Source: Achromobacter xylosoxidans A8
Lineage (GTDB): Bacteria; Pseudomonadota; Gammaproteobacteria; Burkholderiales; Burkholderiaceae_B
DNA: 64,000 bases
Assembly: GCF_000165835.1 (NCBI RefSeq)
Contig: NC_014640.1
Span: 6,696,001 to 6,760,000 of the forward strand
Reading direction: 5' to 3'
In this document: piece by piece, positions 9,081-18,159 of the stretch
Layout: each line of letters opens with the position of its first letter
Numbering within the stretch: the stretch's first letter is position 1
Notes under the pieces: model-generated
Databases searched by the model: none
The model's input: only the letters and a program-made list of their open reading frames with translations
What the model was told of the DNA's origin: nothing
Translations under genes and position numbers: made by a program

Positions 9081-10187
9081 TCAAACCCCTGGCTCCCTGG
9101 CGGGCATTTCGCCGCCGGGTCGCCTCGCCAGCGCGGCCCCTTCGGGCACGCACGATACCTCTGCGTGTTCCACGCCACGGGCGCTCCCGTCCAGGGGCAC
9201 CAGTGCAGCCAGCAGGGTCGAGGCAACCGAGTCCCAACTGCGCGTCAGCGCGTGTTCACGCACCGCGTGGCGGTCCAGCGACAGGGCCGCGCGGCAGGCG
9301 TGGGCCAGGTCCTCGTCCAGGAATCCGGTGACGCCCTGGGCCACCACCGCCAACGGCGCCTCGCTGCGGAAGGCGGCCACCGGCGTGCCGCAGGCCATGG
9401 CCTCCAGCATGACCAGGCCGAAGGTGTCCGTCAGGCTGGGAAACACGAAGACGTCGGCGGATCCATAAAGCGCTGGCAGCGCTTCGTCATGCCGCATGCC
9501 CAGGAAGACAGCGCCGGGAAAACGCTTCTTCAACCGCGCCTCATCCGGCCCCGCGCCCACCACCACCTTGCTGCCGGGCAGATCCAGCGACAGGAAGGCG
9601 TCCAAGTTCTTTTCCCGCGCCACGCGGCCCACGCTCAGGAATACGGGACGGGGCAGATCGGGGAAGGCCTGGTCGGCGCCCGGCTGGAACTTGCGCGGGT
9701 CCACGCCGCGCGACCAGATCTGCAGGTTCGCCAGGCCGCGCCGCGCCAGCACGTCGCGCACCGTGGGGGTGGGCACCAGCACGCGCTGCGAGGGCCGGTG
9801 GAACCAGCGCAGATAGCGCCACGGCAAGGCCGCCGGGATGCCCATGCGCGCCTGCAGGTAGTCCGGGAACATGGTGTGGAACGAGGTCGTAAAGCGCCAG
9901 CCCCGCGCCAGCGCCATGCGGCGCGCGGCCAGGCCCAGCGGGCCTTCGGTGGCGATGTGCAGGGCGTCGGGCACGATGTCGCCCAGGATGCGGCGCAATT
10001 GCCGGCCGGGCTGCAAACACAGCCGCAGGTCCGGCTCGGAGGGCGCCGGCACGGTGCGGCTGCCCTGCGGGTTCACCACGATCAGCTCGTGGCCCCATTC
10101 GCCGAGGATCTGCTGCATGGTCGTCCAGGTGCGGACGACGCCATTGACTTGCGGATGCCAGGCATCCGTGACCAGGACGATGCGCAT
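9081..10187 (-). CDS. GT4-type glycosyltransferase
   Basis: GT-B fold glycosyltransferase of 368 residues, probably cytoplasmic or membrane-associated. The N-terminal acceptor domain begins TDAWHPQVNGVVRT with the glycine-rich loop of family 4; the C-terminal donor domain has SVGRVAREKNLD, VVGAGPD and the E-x7-E motif in SLTDTFGLVMLEAMACGTP. It resembles the alpha-mannosyltransferase branch that includes glycolipid glycosyltransferases, but donor and acceptor cannot be read. Start at 10187 (MRIVLVTD) is set by homology. Stop is 35 bases before the SAH riboswitch, so it is a separate upstream unit. Confidence 0.88.
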   Translation of the reverse strand: MRIVLVTDAWHPQVNGVVRTWTTMQQILGEWGHELIVVNPQGSRTVPAPSEPDLRLCLQPGRQLRRILGDIVPDALHIATEGPLGLAARRMALARGWRFTTSFHTMFPDYLQARMGIPAALPWRYLRWFHRPSQRVLVPTPTVRDVLARRGLANLQIWSRGVDPRKFQPGADQAFPDLPRPVFLSVGRVAREKNLDAFLSLDLPGSKVVVGAGPDEARLKKRFPGAVFLGMRHDEALPALYGSADVFVFPSLTDTFGLVMLEAMACGTPVAAFRSEAPLAVVAQGVTGFLDEDLAHACRAALSLDRHAVREHALTRSWDSVASTLLAALVPLDGSARGVEHAEVSCVPEGAALARRPGGEMPAREPGV

Positions 10188-10265
10188 GATGGAGCCGGAA
10201 GTGGGCAATAGCGCGATTTAGCCCGCGCCATATGACATGCCCAAGACGGCCTGCGCGGCCGGGTG

Positions 10266-10502
10266 CTAGTTGTTGCGGCGGGGATACCCTTGCGCCGTGA
10301 TGCGCACCCAGACTTCGCGCTTTTCCTCTTCCGTCATGAAGACCCAGTTGGCGACTTCCATGGCCGTGCGGCCGCAGCCGCGGCAGATGTCGTCAAACAA
10401 GGTGGAGCAGACCGCCACGCAGGGGGAATCCGTGGCTTTGAAGGCGCGTTGCGCGTCTTCGGGCTCGGGAATTTTGGAGAGGTCGACGTGGTGCTGATTC
10501 AT
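10266..10502 (-). CDS. DUF1289 family cysteine-rich small protein
   Basis: Small protein of 78 residues with four conserved cysteines in the pattern SPCVAVCSTLFDDICRGCGRT (C28, C32, C40, C43), the DUF1289 signature thought to hold a metal or Fe-S centre. A WxxM/E-E-R segment follows, as in YdhL-type proteins. Start at 10502 is chosen as the first Met close to the conserved region; a Met 23 codons upstream is possible but adds a poorly conserved tail. Function is unknown. Confidence 0.8.
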   Translation of the reverse strand: MNQHHVDLSKIPEPEDAQRAFKATDSPCVAVCSTLFDDICRGCGRTAMEVANWVFMTEEEKREVWVRITAQGYPRRNN

Positions 10503-10621
10503 TGGGCCTAGGTTAACACCCGGAGTGCGTCCCCTTTTAGAAGGCCCTATGTCCTGCCCGGACTTCAACATCTGTCGGCGCCCGCAGTGCTAAGCGCCGG
10601 CAACCAGGCTCGCAGAGCGCG

Positions 10622-11509
10622 TCAGCGCCAGCCGAAAAACTCCGCCGCCTGCGCCAGCAGGGCGTCCGGGCACTCTTCGGCCAGATAGTGCGCGCCCGGC
10701 AGCGGACCGCCGGACACGTCCTCCGCCACCGTCCGCCACAGCGCCAGCACGTCGAAATTCCGGCCTACCGCGCCGCGCTCGCCCCACAGCGCCCGCAAGG
10801 GCATGCTCAGGCGCTCGCCAGCGTCCCGGCCGGCGCGGTCATGCTCCAGGTCCAGCGTGGCGGAGGCGCGGTAGTCCTCGCAGAGGCCCGTGGCCCAACC
10901 GGGCAGGCGCGCGGCGCGCTCGTATTCGGCCATGGCCTCGGCGGAAAAGTGCGCCAGCCCGCCGGGCCGGCCGCCCATCACGGAACGCAGGTAGAACACC
11001 GGGTCGCGCTCGATCATGGTTTCGGGCAGGGGCGCAGGCTGGATCAGCCAGAACCAGTGGAAATAGGCCTGGGCGAAGGCGCGCGTGGTGCCTTCGTACA
11101 TGTCCAGCGTGGGCGCGATGTCCAGCAGCATCATGCGGCTGACGGCGGCGGGATGATCCAGCGCCAGCCGGTGCGCCACCCGCGCGCCGCGATCGTGCGC
11201 CAGCACCTCGAAGCGCTCGTGACCCAAGGCGCGCATCAACCCGATCATGTCGGCCGCCATCGCGCGCTTGGAATGCGCCGAATGGTCCGCGGACGCAGCA
11301 GGTTTGTCGCTGTCTCCGTAGCCGCGCAGGTCTGCCGCCACGCAGGTGCGATGGCGGGTCAGCTCCGGCCAGACGCGGTGCCAGATGGCGTGGGTCTGGG
11401 GATGTCCATGCAGCAACAGCAGCGGCGGGCCCGAACCGTCGACACGCGCGGCGATCTCTATGCCATTGGCGGCGATGCGGCGTACGGGCAGGTCGAAAAA
11501 TGCGGTCAT
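10622..11509 (-). CDS. Alpha/beta hydrolase of the haloacetate (fluoroacetate) dehalogenase type
   Basis: 295-residue alpha/beta hydrolase. The residues known from fluoroacetate dehalogenase are all visible at matching places: oxyanion HGHPQ (34-38), nucleophile Asp in HDRGAR (D106) with carboxylate-binding R107 and R110, D130 in LDIAPT, the halide pocket H151, W152 and Y213, and the catalytic base H274 in PGAHY. Its ATG overlaps the leuD stop (ATGA), so the two are translated together. Known family members replace halide by hydroxyl on 2-haloacids; here the true substrate is unknown, and a related hydrolysis is possible. Confidence 0.85.
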   Translation of the reverse strand: MTAFFDLPVRRIAANGIEIAARVDGSGPPLLLLHGHPQTHAIWHRVWPELTRHRTCVAADLRGYGDSDKPAASADHSAHSKRAMAADMIGLMRALGHERFEVLAHDRGARVAHRLALDHPAAVSRMMLLDIAPTLDMYEGTTRAFAQAYFHWFWLIQPAPLPETMIERDPVFYLRSVMGGRPGGLAHFSAEAMAEYERAARLPGWATGLCEDYRASATLDLEHDRAGRDAGERLSMPLRALWGERGAVGRNFDVLALWRTVAEDVSGGPLPGAHYLAEECPDALLAQAAEFFGWR

Positions 11510-12153
11510 ACGGCCTCTCGGTCCAGGCGGTCGCGCACGCGGCGCGCCAGGTCTTTCATCCAGGGATGCCGCGCCCAATGGCGGGCCTCGAAACGTTCTA
11601 CCTCGTCCAGCTGCTGCAATGATGCGCCCACCATGTCCTGCCCCTGGACGTACATGCGGCGATGCCGCTCGGGCAGCGTGAACGCCGCCGTCCAGCCGTC
11701 CGCCGCGACGACGCGCCCGGCCGCCACGTCGATGCCGAGACGGTTGGTATCCGCATTGGACACCCGCGCGAGCAAGGCGTCGATCTCGGCCGGCGCCAGG
11801 CTGATCAGCAACAGGCCATTGTTGACCGCATTGAAGTAGAAGATCTCGCCGAAGCTGGGCGCGATCACGGCGCGGATGCCGAATTGCTGCAGACCCCACA
11901 CCGCATGCTCGCGGCTGGAACCGCAGCCGAAGTTCGGCCCCGCCACCACGATGGACGCGCCGGCATAGGCGGGCTGGTTCAGCACGCAATCGGGCCTGGG
12001 CGCGCCGCTGGCGTCAAAGCGCAGGTCATGCAGCAAGCCCCGGTCCAGTCCCGCCTTGTCGATGATGCGCAGGAACTGCTTGGGCATGATCTGGTCGGTG
12101 TCCAGATTGGAAAAAGGCAGCGGCGCGGCGACGCCGGCTATGGTTGCGGTCAT
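11506..12153 (-). CDS. leuD: Aconitase-family small (swivel) subunit, LeuD type
   Basis: 215-residue swivel-domain subunit that pairs with the LeuC-type subunit encoded just upstream to isomerise or hydrate a 2- or 3-substituted malate. Motifs: PFSNLDTDQIMPKQFL near the N-terminus and FGCGSSREHAVW, the family substrate loop. Overlaps leuC by 4 bases (ATGA) and the dehalogenase-like gene by 4 bases. Because no leuB or leuA is present and the operon holds a Bug receptor and a hydrolase, this may be a catabolic paralogue rather than the leucine-biosynthetic pair. Confidence 0.9.
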   Translation of the reverse strand: MTATIAGVAAPLPFSNLDTDQIMPKQFLRIIDKAGLDRGLLHDLRFDASGAPRPDCVLNQPAYAGASIVVAGPNFGCGSSREHAVWGLQQFGIRAVIAPSFGEIFYFNAVNNGLLLISLAPAEIDALLARVSNADTNRLGIDVAAGRVVAADGWTAAFTLPERHRRMYVQGQDMVGASLQQLDEVERFEARHWARHPWMKDLARRVRDRLDREAV

Positions 12154-13571
12154 GCGTGTTGCTCCCAGGCGCGAATGTCGACGATGCGGCCGGCCAGCGC
12201 GGCGGCGGCGGCCATGGCCGGACTCATCAGGTGCGTGCGGCCCGCGCGCCCCTGCCGGCCTTCGAAATTACGGTTGGTGGTGGAGGCGCAGCGCTCGCCA
12301 GGGCTGAGCACGTCGTCGTTCATGGCCAGGCACATGGAACAGCCGGGCTGGCGCCATTCGAAGCCGGCCTCGATCAATTGCGCGGCGATGCCCTCGGCTT
12401 CGGCCTGCGCGCGCACCGCGCCCGATCCGGGCACCACCATGGCCCGCACCCCCGCGGCCACCTTGCGGCCGCGCACCACGGCGGCGGCCGCGCGCAGATC
12501 CTCGATACGCCCGTTGGTGCAGGAGCCGATGAACACGCGGTCTATCGGCAGGCCGGCTATCGGCGTGCCCGGGGTCAGGCCGATGTAGTCCATGGCTTTT
12601 TCCAGCGCCAGGCGCGCCAGCGCGTCGGGCTCGGCCTGGGGATCCGGCACCACGCCGTCCACCGGCATGGCCTGGTCCGGGCTGGTGCCCCAGGTGACAA
12701 AGGGCGCGATCGTGGCGGCATCCAGCGCGTGCTCGGCGTCGAATGCGGCGTCCTCGTCCGAGCGCAGCGTGGCCCAGTAGGCGCGCGCCTGCGCCAAGGT
12801 TTCGCCTTGCAGTTCGGGCGCGTGCGCGGCGACGTAGGCCTCGGTGATGGCGTCCGGCGCGATCAGCGCGGCGCGAGCGCCCGCCTCCACCGTCATGTTG
12901 CACAAGGTCATGCGAGCCTCGGCGGACAGCGCGGCTATCGCCTCGCCACAGAACTCCACCGCGTGGCCGCGCGCGCCCTGCGCGCCGATGCGATGCACGA
13001 TGCAGATCACCAGGTCCTTGGCGGTGACGCCGGCCGGCAGCGCGCCGTCGACGCGGATGCGCATGTTGCGCGCCACGCGGTACGCCAGCGTCTGCGTGGC
13101 CAGCACGTGTTCGACTTCGGATGTGCCGATGCCGAAACCCAGCGCGCCCAACGCGCCGTAGGTGGTGGTGTGGCTGTCGCCGCACAGCACCACCATGCCC
13201 GGCAGGATCATGCCGTGCTCGGGCGCGATCACATGTTCGATACCTTGCAGCGGGTCGGTGGTGTCGAACAACGCAATGCCCTGTTCGTCGCAATTGCGCT
13301 TGAGGTTGAGCGCCTGGCGCGACGAGGCATCGTCGGCGATCACGCGCAGCGCCGACGGCACCGGATGCGTGGGAATGATGTGGTCCACCACCGCCATCTG
13401 CTGCCCGGGACGCAGCACGCCGCGGCCGCGCGCGGCCAGGCCGCTGAAGGCCTGCGGGCTGGTGTACTCGTTCATGATGTGCAGGTCGACGTAGAGCAGG
13501 ATGTGCTCCGCGTCGATCCGGGCCACCTCATGGCTGGCCACCAGTTTGTCGTACAGCGTCATGCCGGGCAT
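12150..13571 (-). CDS. leuC: Aconitase-family large subunit, LeuC type
   Basis: 473-residue [4Fe-4S] hydratase subunit, close in length and layout to the LeuC of leucine synthesis. Visible motifs: MTLYDKL, SPQAFSGL, VCGDSHTTTYGALG-type segment (LCGDSHTTT), FIGSCTNGRIEDLR and PGCSMCLAMN; the Cys residues of the last two, with one upstream, ligate the cluster. GAAGGA lies before the ATG at 13571. It is preceded by a Bug receptor gene (36 bases) and coupled to leuD. Specificity could be isopropylmalate or a related acid such as citraconate or dimethylmalate. Confidence 0.9.
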   Translation of the reverse strand: MPGMTLYDKLVASHEVARIDAEHILLYVDLHIMNEYTSPQAFSGLAARGRGVLRPGQQMAVVDHIIPTHPVPSALRVIADDASSRQALNLKRNCDEQGIALFDTTDPLQGIEHVIAPEHGMILPGMVVLCGDSHTTTYGALGALGFGIGTSEVEHVLATQTLAYRVARNMRIRVDGALPAGVTAKDLVICIVHRIGAQGARGHAVEFCGEAIAALSAEARMTLCNMTVEAGARAALIAPDAITEAYVAAHAPELQGETLAQARAYWATLRSDEDAAFDAEHALDAATIAPFVTWGTSPDQAMPVDGVVPDPQAEPDALARLALEKAMDYIGLTPGTPIAGLPIDRVFIGSCTNGRIEDLRAAAAVVRGRKVAAGVRAMVVPGSGAVRAQAEAEGIAAQLIEAGFEWRQPGCSMCLAMNDDVLSPGERCASTTNRNFEGRQGRAGRTHLMSPAMAAAAALAGRIVDIRAWEQHA

Positions 13572-13607
13572 GTCTTGCGTCCTTCGTAGTTGGGTCTTGC
13601 GGCCCGA

Positions 13608-14585
13608 TCAGTTGGCCTGGATGCCGGCGTCCTTGACGATGCCGGCCCAGCGCGTCATCTCGGCGGCCACCATGGCGTCGGTCTTGGCGGGCGAGGAAAT
13701 CAGCGGATCAAAGCCCTCGCGGCCCATGCGTTGCGCCAGCTCCGGCGAACGCAAAGCCTGTTCCAGCTTGGCGTTCAAGGTATCGATCACGGCTTGCGGC
13801 GTACCCGCGGGCGCGCTGATGACGAACCAGGTGTTGAACTCGTAGCCGGGCAGGCCGGATTCAGCGATGGTGGGCACGTCGGGCAAGAGCGGCGAACGCT
13901 TGGTACCGGTCACGCCCAGCGCCTTGAGCTTCTTGCCGTCGACCTGCGGCTTGGCCGCGGACAGCACCGGGAAACTCATCTGCACCTGGCCGCTGATGGT
14001 GTCCACCATGGCCGGGCCGCCGCCCTTGTAGGGCACATGCAGGATCTGCGTCTTCGAGACCGACTTGAACAGTTCCGCAGCCATGTGGAAGGTGCTGCCG
14101 GTGCCCGCCGAACCGAAGCTCAGATCGTTGGCGGGCCGCTCGCGCACATAGGCCAGCAACTCGCTCACGTTGGCCACCGGCAGCGTGTTGGTCACCGTCA
14201 GCACGTGCTGCGAAGTCCCTATGGTGCCGACCGAACGCAGGTCCTTCCGCGTGTCGAAGGGCATGCTCTGGAACAGCGCCGGGTTGATGGCCAGCGACAT
14301 GGTGTTGACGGCCAGCGTGTAGCCGTTGGGCTCGGCGCGCGCCACCGCGGCCATGCCGATATTGCCGGAGGCGCCCGCGCGGTTCTCCACCACCACGCTC
14401 TGCCCCAACGCACGCCCCCAGGCGTCGGAGATCAGGCGCGCGGCGATGTCCACGCTGCCACCGGGCGCGAATGGCACGATGAGCGTCACGGCGCGCTGGG
14501 GAAAGGCGTCGGCGGCGGCCGGCGGGGTCCAACAGGATGCGGCGATGGCCGCGCACAAGGCGCCGGCCGCTATGTTGATCTTCAT
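13608..14585 (-). CDS. Bug-family tripartite tricarboxylate transporter substrate-binding protein
   Basis: 325-residue periplasmic receptor. Signal peptide at about 1-25 (MKINIAAGALCAAI start, cleavage near PAAADA). Ligand loops VPFAPGGSVD and ARAEPNGYTL are present. It heads an operon with leuC, leuD and a dehalogenase-like hydrolase, and is divergent from a LysR gene, so the imported ligand is probably the substrate of those enzymes. No transporter membrane genes are adjacent. Confidence 0.9.
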   Translation of the reverse strand: MKINIAAGALCAAIAASCWTPPAAADAFPQRAVTLIVPFAPGGSVDIAARLISDAWGRALGQSVVVENRAGASGNIGMAAVARAEPNGYTLAVNTMSLAINPALFQSMPFDTRKDLRSVGTIGTSQHVLTVTNTLPVANVSELLAYVRERPANDLSFGSAGTGSTFHMAAELFKSVSKTQILHVPYKGGGPAMVDTISGQVQMSFPVLSAAKPQVDGKKLKALGVTGTKRSPLLPDVPTIAESGLPGYEFNTWFVISAPAGTPQAVIDTLNAKLEQALRSPELAQRMGREGFDPLISSPAKTDAMVAAEMTRWAGIVKDAGIQAN

Positions 14586-14711
14586 TCCTGGTCTCCTCGT
14601 TTGGCCGCGCCAGGCGGCTCTGTAGTGGTGAGCCCAGTGTATAAGCCGGTCTCGTTCTTATAATTAATGATCCGAATAAAGCTTTATTAAATTCAGTTTA
14701 TAAATAAGCCC
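14586..14711. promoter_or_regulatory. Divergent promoter region of the bug-leuCD operon and the LysR gene
   Basis: 126 bases between divergent starts. The half next to the LysR gene (14658-14707) is strongly AT-rich: ATAATTAATGATCC and TTTATTAAATTCAGTTTATAAAT. T-N11-A motifs typical of LysR sites can be drawn in this stretch, and TATAAT-like elements occur on both strands. No experimental site can be fixed from sequence. Confidence 0.5.
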
Positions 14712-15635
14712 ATGGACGCCCTCTCCGACCTTGCCTTCTTTTCGCTGGTGGTCAAGCACGGCAATCTGTCCGCCGCCGCCCGCGAACTGGGCCTGACTCC
14801 GCCCGCGGTCAGCACGCGCCTGGCCAAGCTGGAACAGCGCCTGGGCGTGCGGCTGCTGAACCGCACCACCCGCCGGGTCAGCGTCACGCAGGAAGGCGAG
14901 CTTTATCTGGCCGAAGGCGGCCGCATCCTGACGGACCTGGAAGCGCTGGAACGTTCCGTGTCGAGCGCCCGCGCCCGGCCCCAAGGGCTGCTGCGGCTGA
15001 ACGCGACCTTCGGCTTCGGCCGCGCCCACATCGTGCCCGCCGTGTCGGACTTCGCTCGCCAGTACCCGGAAGTGGAGGTGCAGATGCGCCTGACCGACAG
15101 GCCGCTGAACCTGATCGAGGAAGGCTTCGACGTGGCGGTGCGCTTTGGCGACCTGCCCGACGCGCGCCTGACCGCGCGCAAGATCGCCTCCAACCGCCGG
15201 CTGCTATGCGCCTCGCCGCGCTACCTGGAAACGCATGGCGAACCGCGCGCGCCGGGCGACCTGCAACGCCATCGCTGCATCGTGGTGCGCGAGAACGACG
15301 TGGCCTATGGCACCTGGCGCCTGGAATCCGGCCTGCGCGCAGAGACCGTGAAGGTGCGCGGGCCGCTCAGTTCCAATGACGGCCAGAGCGCCCTGGAATG
15401 GGCGCTGGACGGTCACGGCATCGTGATGCGCTCGGAATGGGAAACTGCGGACCATCTGCGCGCCGGCCGCTTGCGCGTGGTGCTGGCCGACTGGCGCACG
15501 CCGCCCGCCGACATCCACGCGCTCTACCCCGAACGCCTGAACCTGCCCGCCAAGACCATCGCGTTCGTGGAGTTCCTGTCGCAGCGCTTCGCCCGGCATC
15601 TGCGCGCGCCGGGTTCGGACGCCGCGGTCTGGTGA
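14712..15635 (+). CDS. LysR-family transcriptional regulator
   Basis: 307 residues. The N-terminal winged helix-turn-helix is at about residues 1-60 (LSAAARELGLTPPAVSTRLAKLE, abbreviated here to its core LGLTPPAVSTRLAKLE), followed by a type 2 periplasmic-binding effector domain from about residue 90. Divergent from the bug-leuC-leuD-hydrolase operon, so it is the probable activator of that operon, responding to its substrate or an intermediate. Normal length, no oddities. Confidence 0.92.
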   Translation: MDALSDLAFFSLVVKHGNLSAAARELGLTPPAVSTRLAKLEQRLGVRLLNRTTRRVSVTQEGELYLAEGGRILTDLEALERSVSSARARPQGLLRLNATFGFGRAHIVPAVSDFARQYPEVEVQMRLTDRPLNLIEEGFDVAVRFGDLPDARLTARKIASNRRLLCASPRYLETHGEPRAPGDLQRHRCIVVRENDVAYGTWRLESGLRAETVKVRGPLSSNDGQSALEWALDGHGIVMRSEWETADHLRAGRLRVVLADWRTPPADIHALYPERLNLPAKTIAFVEFLSQRFARHLRAPGSDAAVW

Positions 15636-15684
15636 ACAGGCGCTCGCGTCCTGTCCCGCGGCGGCCGGGACCGGGATGGCGCCG

Positions 15685-16689
15685 CTAAACGTCCGCCCCC
15701 AGCCGCGCGCCAGCGCGGACAATGCCGCAGCGCTTGTGTGCCCGCATCACCACGCCGACTTCGCTGTTCAGCACGCCGTCCAGCTCGCCCAGGCGGCGCG
15801 TCACCACATCCCACAGATGCAGGCTGTCGCGGCACAACACGTGCCAGAACAGCTGCGACGCACCGCTGGTGCCGAACAGGCAACGGGTGTTGGGATCCAG
15901 CGCCAGGTGCGCGGCCAGCGCGTCCACGGCTTGCGGGCGCACCTGCACGGAAATCACCGCCTCCACCGGGAAGCCAACCAGCGCCGGCTCCACTTCCACG
16001 CGGAAGCTCAGCGCGCGGCGCTCCACCATGTTGTGCAGCAGGCGCTGCGCGGTGGGCTCGCTGACGCCTGCATGCTCGGCCAATTCCGCCAGGCTGGCGC
16101 GGCCATCGCGCATCAGGTAGGCCACCATGCGCTGTTCAGCGTCGGTCAGGGCTGCGGGCGGCTGCGACAGCGTGGGCTCGGCGGCGGCGCCATCCGCCTG
16201 AGCCTGGATGCGCCACTGGCCGGCGCGCCGGAACGGCCGCAGCACCAGCCGCGCTTCCACGTGCTCCACCCCATCGATGGACGGCAGCACGCGCGTCACC
16301 ACGTCCGGCATGTCGGCGGCGTCCGCCAGGGTCAGCTCGGCCATCAGGTCGGCCGAGCCGGCCAGCGTGACCACCAGCTGGCTGATATCCAGCCGCGCCA
16401 GCTGGTCCGCCACCTCCGGCACGCGACCCGAACGGCAGCGCACCCAGGCATGCAGCACCACGCCGCGGCCGGTGGCCAGCGGATCGGGTTCGGCGATGAC
16501 ACGCAAGGCGTCGGCATCCATCAGGCGCTTGAGGCGGCGCGCGACGGTGCGCTCGGCGATGCCGGTCGCCGCGCCCAGCTCGCGCCAGGACGCGCGCGGG
16601 TCCGCCTGCAGCGCGATCAGGCAGGCGAGATCGGTGTCGTCCAGCCCCGGAGCTAGGGGCTTACCCTTACTTGACGTGTCCATATTCAT
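15685..16689 (-). CDS. Double-domain Lrp/AsnC-family transcriptional regulator
   Basis: 334 residues, about twice the usual Lrp/AsnC length. Two helix-turn-helix domains are visible: one at about 17-62 (SWRELGAATGIAERTVARRL) and one at about 181-235 (SLAELAEHAGVSEPTAQRLL), each followed by a RAM-type beta-alpha-beta domain. This is a fused pseudo-dimer arrangement. It is divergent from the MHS transporter gene and near the amidase gene, so it probably controls uptake and hydrolysis of an amide. Start at 16689 or the Met two codons later are both possible; no clear ribosome-binding site. Confidence 0.88.
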   Translation of the reverse strand: MNMDTSSKGKPLAPGLDDTDLACLIALQADPRASWRELGAATGIAERTVARRLKRLMDADALRVIAEPDPLATGRGVVLHAWVRCRSGRVPEVADQLARLDISQLVVTLAGSADLMAELTLADAADMPDVVTRVLPSIDGVEHVEARLVLRPFRRAGQWRIQAQADGAAAEPTLSQPPAALTDAEQRMVAYLMRDGRASLAELAEHAGVSEPTAQRLLHNMVERRALSFRVEVEPALVGFPVEAVISVQVRPQAVDALAAHLALDPNTRCLFGTSGASQLFWHVLCRDSLHLWDVVTRRLGELDGVLNSEVGVVMRAHKRCGIVRAGARLGADV

Positions 16690-16770
16690 TAAATTAACGT
16701 TCGCTCATTGATAAAAACATAAAATTAAACGGTCTTTTTGACCAAAAATAAATTCTTATTTGAGGTTTTC

Positions 16771-18087
16771 ATGAGCAGCACATCAGCGCCCCTGCGCAAG
16801 CCGCAGGGGGCAGCCGCCTCGGCCGGCCCCGCGCCCGTCTCCCGCGCGCGCACCATTCTGGCCGGTAGTGTAGGCAATGCCGTCGAATGGTTCGACTGGA
16901 CCATCTACGCGTCCTTCGCCATTTTCTTTTCCAGCCAGTTCTTCCCCGAAGGCAACGAAACCACGGCCCTGCTGGCCACATTCGGCATTTTCGCCGTGGG
17001 CTTCTTCATGCGTCCGGTGGGCGGCTGGCTGCTGGGCATTTTCTCCGACCGCTATGGCCGCAAGGCCGCGCTGGGCCTGACCATCCTGATGATGGCCGGC
17101 GGCTCGCTGATCATCGCCGTCACCCCCACCTATGCCGCCATCGGCCTGGCCGCTCCGCTGCTGCTGACCGCCGCGCGCCTGCTGCAAGGCCTGTCGCTGG
17201 GCGGGGAGTATGCCTCGGCCACGACTTTCCTGGCGGAAATGGCGCCGCCCAACAAGCGCGGCTTCTATTCCAGCTTCGTGTTCTTCAGCGCCGCCGTGGG
17301 CATCCTGGCCGCGTCCGCCATCGGCTGGGTGCTGACCTCGACCTTGACCAAGGCCGAGATGGCCGCCTGGGGCTGGCGCATTCCGTTCTTCCTGGGCGCG
17401 CTGGGCGGCCTGGCCGGCATGTGGATCCGCCGCTCGATCCCGGAAACCGAGGCGTTCTCGCACGCCAAGAAGGCCGGCGTCGAAAAGCAGCCGCTGCGCA
17501 CCTTGCTGCGCGACCATCCGCGCGAAGTGCTGCGCATCGTGGGCTTTTCCATCCTGACCACGTTCGCGTTCTACATCTTCGTGGCCTATGTGCCCACCTA
17601 CGCCATCCGCCAGGTGCACGCCGACCCGAAGACCGCGTTCGCCGCCAACACCGTCGCGCTGATCGTGTTCATGCTGGTGCAGCCGCTGTTCGGCATCCTG
17701 TCCGACCGCATCGGCCGCAAGCCGCAGTTGATCTTCTTCGCCGCCGGCTACCTGGTGTTCTTCTATCCGCTGATGACCACGCTGGGCCCCTCGTTCGGTT
17801 CGATCCTGGCGGTGGAACTGTTCGGCCTGGTGCTGTACGCCATGTACACCTCGATCGCGCCGGCCATCATGTCCGAGCAGTTCCCCACCAGCGTGCGCGC
17901 CGTCGGTATCGGCACGCCGTACAACCTGGTCGTGGCGCTGCTGGGAGGCACCACGCCCTATCTGCTGACCTGGCTGCAAAGCAAGGGCATGGAGCGCTGG
18001 TTCTTCTACTACGTGCTGGCGGGCGCCGTGATCACGCTGATTACTTTCATCCGCATGCCGGAAACCAAGGGCCAGAGCCTGAAGTAA
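16771..18087 (+). CDS. MFS transporter of the metabolite:H+ symporter (MHS) family
   Basis: Inner-membrane symporter of 438 residues with twelve predicted transmembrane helices. The MHS signature GNAVEWFDWTIYASFA lies in helix 1, the loop 2-3 motif GIFSDRYGRKAALG and the repeat after helix 8 GILSDRIGRKPQ are present. Start at 16771 (MSSTSAPLRK) follows TGAGG at proper spacing; an upstream TTG is less likely. Family members carry dicarboxylates, proline/betaine or aromatic acids. Placed between an Lrp-type regulator and an amidase, it may import the amidase substrate or its product. Confidence 0.92.
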   Translation: MSSTSAPLRKPQGAAASAGPAPVSRARTILAGSVGNAVEWFDWTIYASFAIFFSSQFFPEGNETTALLATFGIFAVGFFMRPVGGWLLGIFSDRYGRKAALGLTILMMAGGSLIIAVTPTYAAIGLAAPLLLTAARLLQGLSLGGEYASATTFLAEMAPPNKRGFYSSFVFFSAAVGILAASAIGWVLTSTLTKAEMAAWGWRIPFFLGALGGLAGMWIRRSIPETEAFSHAKKAGVEKQPLRTLLRDHPREVLRIVGFSILTTFAFYIFVAYVPTYAIRQVHADPKTAFAANTVALIVFMLVQPLFGILSDRIGRKPQLIFFAAGYLVFFYPLMTTLGPSFGSILAVELFGLVLYAMYTSIAPAIMSEQFPTSVRAVGIGTPYNLVVALLGGTTPYLLTWLQSKGMERWFFYYVLAGAVITLITFIRMPETKGQSLK

Positions 18088-18117
18088 GCCAATAAAGAAC
18101 AAGCGTCACGCACTAGC

Positions 18118-18156
18118 GCTTTCCGGTTCCCGCAGGACCGGAAAGCTTTTTCTTTT
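18118..18156 (+). terminator. Rho-independent terminator after the MHS transporter gene
   Basis: Perfect 10-base stem GCTTTCCGGT (18118-18127) / ACCGGAAAGC (18137-18146), nine-base loop, then TTTTTCTTTT (18147-18156). The first possible start of the amidase gene is only 4 bases after the T run, so it could also act as an attenuator for that gene. Confidence 0.85.
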
Positions 18157-18159
18157 CCG

